The notes beneath the pieces are model-generated. The model did no database searches. It was given only the letters and a program-made list of their open reading frames with translations, and had not been told where the DNA came from. A stretch of 62,839 nucleotides of DNA from Anaerolineae bacterium. Lineage in GTDB: Bacteria > Chloroflexota > Anaerolineae > Aggregatilineales > Phototrophicaceae. This document shows positions 1 to 6,584 of the stretch, in pieces (within the stretch, counting starts at the first letter, position 1; each line of letters starts with the position of its first letter). Position numbers and translations under genes: made by a program. The stretch is from the NCBI GenBank assembly GCA_022843745.1, contig JALHNB010000022.1:31113-93951 (forward strand), written 5' to 3'.

Positions 1-35
1 CGGTGGTCGCCGCCCGTTCGATGAGGTTATTCATT

Positions 36-89
36 GGGACAAGTGGTAGGGAAAAATCACATGGGATAAGTGGTAGGGAAAAACCACAG
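36..89. repeat. Two-copy tandem repeat, 27-bp unit
   Basis: Two adjacent near-identical 27-bp units (36-62 and 63-89) sharing the core AAGTGGTAGGGAAAAA, with a few substitutions between copies. It lies in non-coding sequence downstream of the minus-strand SDR gene. No function is evident. Confidence 0.8.
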
Positions 90-148
90 AGACACAGAGT
101 ACACAGAGCAATATAGATTTTACTGTGAACTTTGCGTCTCTGTAGTTT
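81..148. repeat. Inverted repeat of the ACAGAGACACAGAG type
   Basis: The arm at 81-93 (AAACCACAGAGAC) pairs with 136-148 (GTCTCTGTAGTTT) with one mismatch, enclosing a purine-rich loop containing ACACAGAG copies. This kind of element is scattered in many bacterial genomes. It sits just after the stop of the minus-strand gene ending at 153, so it could double as a 3' hairpin; that role is inference. Confidence 0.6.
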
Positions 149-152
149 GTTT

Positions 153-1106
153 TTATGCCGCAGCGGGTTTTGGATTTTCGCGGAACCATTTCACCGTTGT
201 GCGAACCGCTTCGTCCAATGGTGTGGCGTGATTGCCAAACGCTTTCACAAATTTGCTATGATCGACCACGAACGGCTCCTCAAACTCATAAATCATTTCC
301 CCCAGTTCGCGCATCATCGGTATGAACAGCCCCATACCCCGAACGAGCAGCCGGGGAGCGGTCTGGATGCGCAGGGGATGACCGCTTTCCGCGTAGACCA
401 TTTCCGCGAACTGGCGAGTCGTGACCGCTTTCGCGTTTGGGAGATGCCACACCTGGCCGAATGCTTCATCATGTTCACCCAGGATGACCAGCCCTTTGCC
501 GATGTCCGGTATGTAGCTATATGTATGGGGCATATCCGGGTTGCCAAGACACTGAAAAGCCTTGCCTTCTAACGCGGGATAAAACAGCCTTTCGCCAACC
601 GCCGAATCCATCGCCCCTGGCCCAAAAAAATCCGAAGCGCGACCAATTGCTACCCGCACATCACCCCGCTTGTGGGCATCGAGTAAATCCTGCGCCATTT
701 TCGCGCGGGTGATGCCTTTGCGTGTTTTGGCGGCATAAGGCATATCTTCGGTCATGGGTTTGCCGTGTGTTTCGCCATACATATACAGGTTCTCCATGAC
801 GACCAACTTTGCTCCGGCGGCACTTGCGCCTGCCAATACCCCTGCTTGCAGCGCAGGAAATAATTCCGGCCATTTTGTGTAGGGCGGGTTCGTGCAATTG
901 TAAATTACCGTCGCACCTTTGCTAGCCTCACGGGTAAAAGTGGGATCGGCAGCATCACCCTTCATGATTTCGACCCCAGCAGGTAAATTTGCTTTGCCGC
1001 TGCGGTTGACCACACGGACGCGCTTCCCTCGCTTGAGCAGTTCGGTCATCACCGCTGTACCCGTAGGCCCCGTTCCAAAAATGACGTGCAGTTCATTTGC
1101 ATTCAT
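153..1106 (-). CDS. NAD(P)-binding epimerase/dehydratase-like protein (atypical SDR)
   Basis: A 317-aa Rossmann-fold protein of the NAD-dependent epimerase / NmrA-like type. The N-terminus carries the dinucleotide-binding loop GTGPTGTAV (residues 11-19) after a first beta strand, and the body follows the extended-SDR pattern (VIYNCTNPPY, then the NLYMYGET region). The usual catalytic YxxxK pair is not evident: the corresponding stretch reads GITRAK, with no Tyr four residues before the Lys. It may therefore be a cofactor-binding or sugar-nucleotide-related protein rather than a classical reductase. The start has a strong Shine-Dalgarno (AAAGGAGAAA). It lies 94 bp downstream of a TetR gene on the same strand and may be its target. 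The substrate is unknown. Confidence 0.85.
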   Translation of the reverse strand: MNANELHVIFGTGPTGTAVMTELLKRGKRVRVVNRSGKANLPAGVEIMKGDAADPTFTREASKGATVIYNCTNPPYTKWPELFPALQAGVLAGASAAGAKLVVMENLYMYGETHGKPMTEDMPYAAKTRKGITRAKMAQDLLDAHKRGDVRVAIGRASDFFGPGAMDSAVGERLFYPALEGKAFQCLGNPDMPHTYSYIPDIGKGLVILGEHDEAFGQVWHLPNAKAVTTRQFAEMVYAESGHPLRIQTAPRLLVRGMGLFIPMMRELGEMIYEFEEPFVVDHSKFVKAFGNHATPLDEAVRTTVKWFRENPKPAAA

Positions 1107-1200
1107 GATTTTTCTCCTTTTAATCCTGATCCAAGATGGGTTGAATAAACCCTGCTATTTATAGGGGTATTTGCTGCTTATTTGATTGCGATTCTTGAGA

Positions 1201-1917
1201 TTAAGCCTTCGGATTCAGCCCCATACTTTTACACAGATGCCGAATTTCGAATTCATAAAATTCGCCTGTGCTCCCGATAACGGGTTGAATATGGTTGAAT
1301 AGTTCGAGCATGACAATCCCGTGAATGCGTGTCCATCCCACCACACCGATATAAGCGATGCTGGCTGGCACATCGTAGCCCTGTTGTGCGATCATCTCTG
1401 GCAAGTAAGCCGAGATGGTTGAGGGCAGGTGTTGGTATTCCGATGGTGGTGTGACCTGACCCTTCTGTAAAGCCTCACGCAGAATTCGCATCACGACATT
1501 GAAGGGGCGGCTGGCTGCGGGGATGGTTATTTCTCCAGGCGCTTTGTAACCAGGAATTGGGTTGCCATAGATCAATTGAAAATCTGTCGGGTTAGTCAAT
1601 GCCCACTCTCGATATGCCCGCAGTACAGCGATTAGACGAGCATAATAATCATCGGGTAATTGCGACGCATCGGCGGCTTCGACAGCTTCACCAAGCCCGT
1701 TAAATGCGTCCAGAATCAATGCGGTAATCAGATCATCGAGCTTCGGAAAGTAGTGATAGATCGCCGGAGCAGTCATACTCATTTCACGGGCAATGGAACG
1801 TAAACCAATCGAAGTCGTCCCATCTTCTGCCATCTGCTTGCGGGCAATCGCCTTGATTTGATTTCGCAGATTCTCATGCTGGATTTCATCGCGCGTTCGT
1901 CCGCCTTTGAGTTTCAT
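1201..1917 (-). CDS. TetR/AcrR family transcriptional regulator
   Basis: A 238-aa one-component regulator. An N-terminal TetR HTH is clear at about residues 30-75 (LRSIAREMSMTAPAIYHYFP, followed by LITALILDAF). The C-terminal half contains YREWALTNPTDFQLIYGNP, a pattern of the WHG-type ligand domain (PF13305). The upstream region has a good promoter and a GAGG ribosome site before ATG 1917. The closest candidate target is the SDR gene downstream (153-1106); a common transcript and autoregulation are inferred from arrangement only. The ligand is unknown. Confidence 0.92.
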   Translation of the reverse strand: MKLKGGRTRDEIQHENLRNQIKAIARKQMAEDGTTSIGLRSIAREMSMTAPAIYHYFPKLDDLITALILDAFNGLGEAVEAADASQLPDDYYARLIAVLRAYREWALTNPTDFQLIYGNPIPGYKAPGEITIPAASRPFNVVMRILREALQKGQVTPPSEYQHLPSTISAYLPEMIAQQGYDVPASIAYIGVVGWTRIHGIVMLELFNHIQPVIGSTGEFYEFEIRHLCKSMGLNPKA

Positions 1918-1948
1918 ACATCATACCTCAAGTTCTATTTACATCATT

Positions 1949-1977
1949 AGTTTACAGTGTTTATTTAATTATGTCAA
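1949..1977 (-). promoter_or_regulatory. Sigma70-type promoter of the TetR gene
   Basis: On the minus strand TTGACA (1972-1977) and TAAACT (1949-1954) are separated by exactly 17 bp, about 35 bp upstream of the TetR start codon. The spacer/-10 segment contains ACAGTGT within an imperfect palindrome, a possible TetR operator overlapping the -10. The promoter is well supported by its boxes; the operator is speculative. Confidence 0.6.
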
Positions 1978-2010
1978 CAAGAGAAAATGAGGGATATGTG
2001 GTGAAAGGGA

Positions 2011-3888
2011 TCAGCGTCCGCGCCGCATCACAGCCAGCACAAAAAGGGGCAGGCGCAGCATCCGTTTGAAGCGCCAGGGCTGCAAATAGAGCCGGAACAG
2101 CCATTCCAGCCCCATACGCTGCATCCAAAGTGGCGCACGGGGCACTTTTCCAGCGATAAAATCGAAAGCGCCGCCCACGCCCATCGCCATTTTCACGCGC
2201 AAACGGGGCAGATTTCGGGCAATCCATTTGTCCTGTTCCGGCGCACCATAGGCCACAAACAAAATATCCGCTTGCGCCTCATTGACCCGCGCGACGATTT
2301 CATCTTCTTCGTTAGGAGCAGGGCTACCGCTGTACGTGCCGACGATCTGCAAGCCCGGATGTCGTTTGCGCAAAATTTCGGCTGCCTGATTCGCCACACC
2401 CGGCGCAGAACCGAGGAAAAATAGCCGCCAGCCTTTTTCTGCCGCCCGCGCCGCGATGATTGGCACACCGTCCGAGCCAGTCACGCGCTCTGGTAGGGGA
2501 TGTCCGAGGTATTTTGCCGCCCACAACAAGCCGACTCCATCCGGCACGCACAAATCGGCACGGGTGAGGATGTTGAAAAAATTCACATCATGTTGGGCGA
2601 TCATCATAAATTCCGGATTGATCGTGCAGACATGATGGGGCGTATTGGTAGGTGCGACTCGCCGAGTCGCTCCTACTGGATTGACCCATTCCTCAATCAA
2701 GGCCAGCCATTCGTCATAAGTGATCCCATCAACAGGCAAGTCAAGAATTTGGATTCGACGGGGAAATACAGACTTGGTTAAGGGCGCACGGCGACCAACG
2801 GAAGTCCCTGTGGGACGGTGCGCCCCTACGGAATCGCCGTTCAAAATTTGCCGGGATGCTGCCAGAACATCTTCTGGCGTGACCATACGGATGCACGTCC
2901 GCGCGGCGCAGCCTTCGCGCAGACCAACTGTGTGACGCACATAGCTGCATGGGCTGCATTCCGGTGCGCTGCGCACGACGATGGATTTTCCATCCGGTGT
3001 CCAAGGCCCCCAGGCATCGGGGTTTCCTGGGCCGAAAATCGCGACAACGGGTGTCCTAACTGATGCTGCAAGGTGCATTACCCCGCTTTCCGCACCAATG
3101 AACAAATCGGATTCTGCGATGACTCCAGCTAATTCACTGAGCGTGGTTTGCCCGGTCAGATCAATCGAATCGGTTTTCATAGCTGCTTTGACTACGCCTG
3201 TGTCGTCGGATGCGCCGCCGACCAGCACGATTTCCGCGCCATATTCGGCCTGGAGGGTATCCGCGACAGCAGCAAATCCAGCGGGATTCCAGCGCCGCGC
3301 CAGACTGTAGCCGCCCCCGCCCGCGTGAATGACGATTCGGGGTTTGTAGGGGAGGGTCTCAGACCCGCCCTTCCTATCAATAGTTTGATCGACTCCGACA
3401 ACCGCCCTACGTGCCGCCGACTCCGTGCCAACCAGCTTCACCAGATCGAGCCAATACTGCGCCTGATGCTTCGCGCCAAAACCTTCGTCTTGCAGGCGAT
3501 GTGTCAGAAACCAACCGTTGCCGTTATCAAGCCCCAAACGTCGTGGACTTCTAGATGCCAGCGCGATTAAAGCGAATTTGAGTGTGCCGAGTTTGAGTGT
3601 GAAATGATGGAAAAAAATAACCGTGTCGTAGCGGCCATCACGGAGTGCGAAAATGCGGCGTAAATTGGCGGGTCGTAGCAGCGCTTTGGAACTGTTGAAC
3701 TGCCGCCGCTCAAAGGTGATGATTTCATCGACCAGATTTGTGCCATTGAGGACAGGTGCACTGTGGGCTGTTGTCAATAAGGCAATGTGTGCATCCGGGT
3801 GAGCCTCTCGCAGGGCAGTGATAGCCGGTGTTGTGAGAATCAGGTCGCCAATATCGGCAAGTTGAACAAGGAGGAATCGATTAGTCAT
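2011..3888 (-). CDS. GT9 - WecG/TagA glycosyltransferase fusion
   Basis: About 625 aa from the preferred ATG at 3888 (an upstream in-frame GTG lies at 3900). Residues 1 to ~345 are a glycosyltransferase family 9 (heptosyltransferase-like) module: QLADIGDLILTTPAITALRE at the N-terminus, VIHAGGGG, and the nucleotide-sugar segment FIGAESGVMHLAA...VAIFGPGNPDAWGPW. Residues ~365-625 are a WecG/TagA/CpsF module (LPVDGITYDEW, TINPEFM, VPDGVGLLWAAKYLG, ERVTGSDGVP, then AYGAPEQDKWI and MGVGGAFDFIAG). WecG/TagA enzymes transfer ManNAc-type sugars to a lipid-linked acceptor. The two are usually separate proteins. Three palindromic repeats are translated in frame inside it (see repeats). It is the last gene of a minus-strand operon with a GT4 and a membrane protein, so a role in surface polysaccharide synthesis is inferred. 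Confidence 0.9.
   Translation of the reverse strand: MTNRFLLVQLADIGDLILTTPAITALREAHPDAHIALLTTAHSAPVLNGTNLVDEIITFERRQFNSSKALLRPANLRRIFALRDGRYDTVIFFHHFTLKLGTLKFALIALASRSPRRLGLDNGNGWFLTHRLQDEGFGAKHQAQYWLDLVKLVGTESAARRAVVGVDQTIDRKGGSETLPYKPRIVIHAGGGGYSLARRWNPAGFAAVADTLQAEYGAEIVLVGGASDDTGVVKAAMKTDSIDLTGQTTLSELAGVIAESDLFIGAESGVMHLAASVRTPVVAIFGPGNPDAWGPWTPDGKSIVVRSAPECSPCSYVRHTVGLREGCAARTCIRMVTPEDVLAASRQILNGDSVGAHRPTGTSVGRRAPLTKSVFPRRIQILDLPVDGITYDEWLALIEEWVNPVGATRRVAPTNTPHHVCTINPEFMMIAQHDVNFFNILTRADLCVPDGVGLLWAAKYLGHPLPERVTGSDGVPIIAARAAEKGWRLFFLGSAPGVANQAAEILRKRHPGLQIVGTYSGSPAPNEEDEIVARVNEAQADILFVAYGAPEQDKWIARNLPRLRVKMAMGVGGAFDFIAGKVPRAPLWMQRMGLEWLFRLYLQPWRFKRMLRLPLFVLAVMRRGR
2648..2676. repeat. 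REP-like palindrome inside the WecG domain (coding)
   Basis: A 29-bp near-perfect palindrome with arms GTAGGTGCGACTCG and CGAGTCGCTCCTAC. It is translated on the minus strand as VGATRRVAPT inside the WecG module. It belongs to the same family as the intergenic copies at 19611 and 59181. Confidence 0.85.
2781..2829. repeat. REP-like composite palindrome at the domain junction (coding)
   Basis: Outer arms AGGGCGCAC (2781-2789) and GTGCGCCCCT flank an inner GTCCCTGTGGGAC palindrome. Minus-strand translation gives VGAHRPTGTSVGRRAPLT. It sits in the linker between the GT9 and WecG modules. Confidence 0.75.
3346..3377. repeat. REP-like palindrome inside the GT9 domain (coding)
   Basis: GTAGGGGAGGGTCTCAGAC followed by the complementary arm GTCTCAGACCCGCCCTTCC, centred on GGGTCTCAGACCC. 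Translated as RKGGSETLPYK between the two Rossmann halves of the GT9 module. Same type as the copy at 24833. Confidence 0.8.
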
Positions 3889-3906
3889 AAAAAGTAACAC
3901 CGCACA

Positions 3907-4995
3907 TCATTTTGCGGCTGATTCGAGCGCTGCCATCGTTTGCTGCGCCGCCCGTTGCCATGTAAATTGTGCTGCCTGTTCGCGGCCTCTTGCTATCAAG
4001 CGTTGACGCAGATCATTATCGGCTGAGATTTTTGTCATGGCATTGGCAATTTCACCCACATCTAACGGATTGACCAACAGCCCAGCGTGTCCGGCTAATT
4101 CCGGCAGGCTGGATGTATTGCTGGTGATGACGGGTGTCCCACAGTGCATCGCCTCCACCACCGGAAAGCCAAAGCCTTCATATAAGGAGGGGAAGACCAG
4201 TGCTAATGAGCCAGCATAAAGCGCACCTTTATCCGCTTCGTCGATATACCCGGTCATCTGAACGCCAGGAAGCCCCTCCGCCCACTTGTCATCGTAAAGC
4301 CAGCCCTTGCCCCCCGCCAGCACCAGACCAGCCGGGTCGTTGGGATGTGCTGCCCGCCAGCGCAGATAGCTTTGCACAATCACGGCGATATTTTTGCGCG
4401 GCTGTAATGTCCCCAGGAATAAAAAATAACGCTCTGGCAAATGATACTTTTGCCGCACAATTTCAACGTTTGCTTCGTTATAAGGAGGTATATCCACACC
4501 GGGATAAACGACATGGATTTTATCGCGCGGAATATTGTAATACAGTGTCAAATCGTCCGCCGTCGCTCGGCTGTCCGCCAGCACCACGTTCGCGCGTCCA
4601 GCGCTGTAACGAGTCGTCCAGTCCAGATAGAGGCGGCTCAATGTTGTATGCGCTTCAGGAAAATAGCGAAATCCCAGATCATGCACCGTGACGACGGCGT
4701 TTCCGGGGAAATAAACTGGCAGCGTATGGGCAGGGACGAACGTCACATCTGGACGATCACGCCACAATGCCGCCGCTAATCGCGTATGAGTCCAGGCGCG
4801 TGGAAACGGAATCACACGCTGCGTGACTCGTTCTTGCGGTGGAAATAAATCAGGCGATGGTTGATCGCGGAAATACAAAATCAGTTGATGTTCACTGTTC
4901 AGGTCAATCAATTCACGAGTGAGCCGGATCGCGTATTGTTCCGTTCCGGTTACACGCTGGACAGTGGTTCTGCTGGCGTCAATCGCGATGCGCAA
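3907..4995 (-). CDS. Glycosyltransferase family 4 (GT-B)
   Basis: A 362-aa retaining GT-B glycosyltransferase. The N-terminal acceptor domain starts MRIAIDASRTT. The C-terminal donor domain shows FLFLGTLQPRKNI, VLAGGKGW and the GT4 signature FPSLYEGFGFPVVEAMHCG with the nucleotide-sugar-binding Glu pair, followed by TSSLPELAGHAGLL. This matches mannosyl/rhamnosyltransferases of polysaccharide assembly; donor and acceptor cannot be read from sequence. It follows the membrane protein gene by 7 bp and precedes the GT9-WecG gene by a few bp, so the three are probably co-transcribed. Confidence 0.93.
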   Translation of the reverse strand: MRIAIDASRTTVQRVTGTEQYAIRLTRELIDLNSEHQLILYFRDQPSPDLFPPQERVTQRVIPFPRAWTHTRLAAALWRDRPDVTFVPAHTLPVYFPGNAVVTVHDLGFRYFPEAHTTLSRLYLDWTTRYSAGRANVVLADSRATADDLTLYYNIPRDKIHVVYPGVDIPPYNEANVEIVRQKYHLPERYFLFLGTLQPRKNIAVIVQSYLRWRAAHPNDPAGLVLAGGKGWLYDDKWAEGLPGVQMTGYIDEADKGALYAGSLALVFPSLYEGFGFPVVEAMHCGTPVITSNTSSLPELAGHAGLLVNPLDVGEIANAMTKISADNDLRQRLIARGREQAAQFTWQRAAQQTMAALESAAK

Positions 4996-5002
4996 TAGTT
5001 TC

Positions 5003-5908
5003 TTAATTCCGGCGTCTAAAGATTAAAGGCAGCAGTAGAATGGCGGCGACCACAACAGCGATAACAGGCCATAGCGATGCGGCTGTCGTCATGATATTCG
5101 AGGGTACGACACCGTTGGTAACGGCCAGACCGACAAGTCCTGCAAAGCCGATCACCAGTCCGGGCATTGCCAATTGACGATCTGCGGGCTGCGCCAGAAA
5201 TGACGATAAAATGAAAGCGGCACCCAGAGCGACCAGCAGCAGCGGCCAGCCTGTAGAAACCATTTGCACGGCCAACAAAACTGCGCTCATGCCCCCAACC
5301 ATCAGAACTACCAGCGCGAAAAAAAGCGAACCACGTGACCAACGTCCTGATGAAAGCCAGCGTGAGAGGAGAGTCAGAGTTGTACCAGCTAACACTGCAC
5401 CCAACACGAGTGTAGGGCTTGGTACTGCACCGGATGTGGTCGCGGTGAATGTCAGCCAGATGCCAATCAAAATTAGTGCCAATGCGGGGACAACTGAATC
5501 GATGCGTCCGCGCTGCAAGGTAAGTAAAGGCGGCATGGGGAAAAAGCGTTCGGGATTTTTCAGACGTGCCTGACGTTCGGCTCTGGAGTCGGCTTCAGCC
5601 TGTTCCTGCGCAATGCGCGACTGTTCGGCAGCCTCTTGCTCGGCCAGTAAATCATCGAGCGTCGCCACTGCTGCCAATGCAGCATCAATATCCAGCGAGT
5701 TGTCGATGGAGAACTCATTGCTGAGTAGCGATTCTTCTTCCAGCGTGTCCGGTTCAGCCTTTTCGGTAGGCGCTAAATCTTCAGTGGACTCTATATCTTC
5801 GCTAAGCGCTAAACCTGAAGATTTTGCTTCAGCAGGTGGCGCGAAACGCAAATCATCGCCGGATTCGTCAGTTGAAGGGGCAGGTTTAATATCGTCGTTG
5901 GTTTCCAT
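5003..5908 (-). CDS. Membrane protein with acidic cytoplasmic N-terminus
   Basis: 301 aa. Residues 1 to ~100 are low-complexity and acidic (runs of Glu, Asp, Ser, Ala), continuing into a short charged coiled-coil-like stretch (LLAEQEAAEQSRIAQEQAEA). The rest carries about five to six hydrophobic segments (VVPALALILIGIWLTFT, LVLGAVLAGTTLTLLS, LFFALVVLMVGGMSAVLL, WPLLLVALGAAFIL, LVIGFAGLVGLAV, VIAVVVAAILLLPLIF) ending with RRRN. I do not recognise a family. As first gene of the GT operon it may support glycan assembly at the membrane. Confidence 0.75.
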   Translation of the reverse strand: METNDDIKPAPSTDESGDDLRFAPPAEAKSSGLALSEDIESTEDLAPTEKAEPDTLEEESLLSNEFSIDNSLDIDAALAAVATLDDLLAEQEAAEQSRIAQEQAEADSRAERQARLKNPERFFPMPPLLTLQRGRIDSVVPALALILIGIWLTFTATTSGAVPSPTLVLGAVLAGTTLTLLSRWLSSGRWSRGSLFFALVVLMVGGMSAVLLAVQMVSTGWPLLLVALGAAFILSSFLAQPADRQLAMPGLVIGFAGLVGLAVTNGVVPSNIMTTAASLWPVIAVVVAAILLLPLIFRRRN

Positions 5909-5956
5909 AGTCTATATTTTGTCCCGTTTTATGATTCAATGCAAGGTAGGTGTTTA

Positions 5957-6027
5957 GCCTTAACACACTCAGATGTAAAACCTTGTCAAGCGCTTCGGTG
6001 TTAAGCCTTGTCACACTCTGGTGAAAC
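5957..6027. repeat. Imperfect direct repeat upstream of tRNA-Cys
   Basis: GCCTTAACACACTCAGATG (from 5957) recurs as GCCTTGTCACACTCTGGTG (from 6005), 48 bp later. The second copy contains the tRNA -35 box. Confidence 0.6.
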
Positions 6028-6036
6028 GGCTATAAT
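6008..6036 (+). promoter_or_regulatory. Sigma70-type promoter of tRNA-Cys
   Basis: TTGTCA (6008-6013), a 17-bp spacer and a consensus TATAAT (6031-6036), with the tRNA body starting 11 bp after the -10. The spacing places transcription initiation just before the mature 5' end. Confidence 0.8.
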
Positions 6037-6046
6037 TTGTGTATAT

Positions 6047-6117
6047 GGCGACGTGGCCAAGTGGTAAGGCAAGGCTCTGCAAAAGCCTGATCACCGGTTC
6101 AAATCCGGTCGTCGCCT
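6047..6117 (+). tRNA. tRNA-Cys (GCA)
   Basis: A full cloverleaf can be drawn. The acceptor stem GGCGACG (6047-6053) pairs with CGTCGCC (6110-6116). The anticodon stem AGGCT/AGCCT encloses the loop CTGCAAA with anticodon GCA at 6079-6081. The T arm is CCGGTTCAAATCCGG. The discriminator is T6117. CCA is not encoded, so it must be added after transcription. Confidence 0.95.
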
Positions 6118-6165
6118 CTTAACGGGTATTCTGATTACCTGTTTTTCTATATTTGCGAGATTGCG

Positions 6166-6357
6166 ATGACGCCCAAAAACCCTCAGCAGGGCGATGATCG
6201 CGCTGATGCACTATCACCTCCGCCTTCGATTATCGCACCGCTTCCCAACTACACCTTATCAACCATTTGCCCTGCTTGCAGCACTCCCACTTTTCGACTA
6301 GCCTGTAAAGTGCGCTGTCCACGCTGCGGATTTGTATGGGATTGCAGCGAGTTGTGA
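6166..6357 (+). CDS. Zinc-ribbon microprotein
   Basis: 63 aa. The N-terminal half is a Pro-rich, probably disordered segment. The C-terminal half carries two CxxC knuckles (CPAC at about 35-38 and CPRC at about 51-54) separated by 12 residues, as in rubredoxin-like zinc ribbons. It follows the tRNA by 48 bp and could be read from the same promoter. A decayed tandem copy of its last nine codons follows directly. Function unknown. Confidence 0.6.
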   Translation: MTPKNPQQGDDRADALSPPPSIIAPLPNYTLSTICPACSTPTFRLACKVRCPRCGFVWDCSEL

Positions 6358-6387
6358 GCGGTATAGGATTACAGCAAGTTGTAAGGT
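6334..6387. repeat. Tandem duplication of a gene 3' end (27-bp unit)
   Basis: The last codons of the zinc-ribbon gene plus stop (6334-6360, GTATGGGATTGCAGCGAGTT) are repeated immediately downstream as GTATAGGATTACAGCAAGTT (6361-6387). Most differences are G/A transitions. The copy also keeps an in-frame stop. Confidence 0.75.
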
Positions 6388-6537
6388 GATTTCAATTCTA
6401 AAACCATTTTTGTACCTTAAATTGAATATAATAAGTGTGATAAATCGGTAATCAGGGCTAATAAATCGACCATTATGAAGTTGTTTTAATTTTGTATAGG
6501 GGAATTTTATGCTTTTCGGCTTTAGGTAAATGTTAGT

Positions 6538-6543
6538 TATAAT
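6538..6543 (+). promoter_or_regulatory. Possible -10 box of the exopolysaccharide locus
   Basis: TATAAT at 6538-6543 in an AT-rich 230-bp gap before the Wzz/BY-kinase gene. No good -35 is visible at 16-18 bp upstream, so this is a weak call based on position and the -10 alone. Confidence 0.35.
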
Positions 6544-6584
6544 CTCTAGACTAGGCTGATACTTCGGCTGCGAGGGCTGTGATA

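Noticed and set aside
36-148. Possible CRISPR-like array at the left edge
   Set aside because: Only two adjacent 27-bp copies without spacers, plus an inverted repeat; no cas genes.
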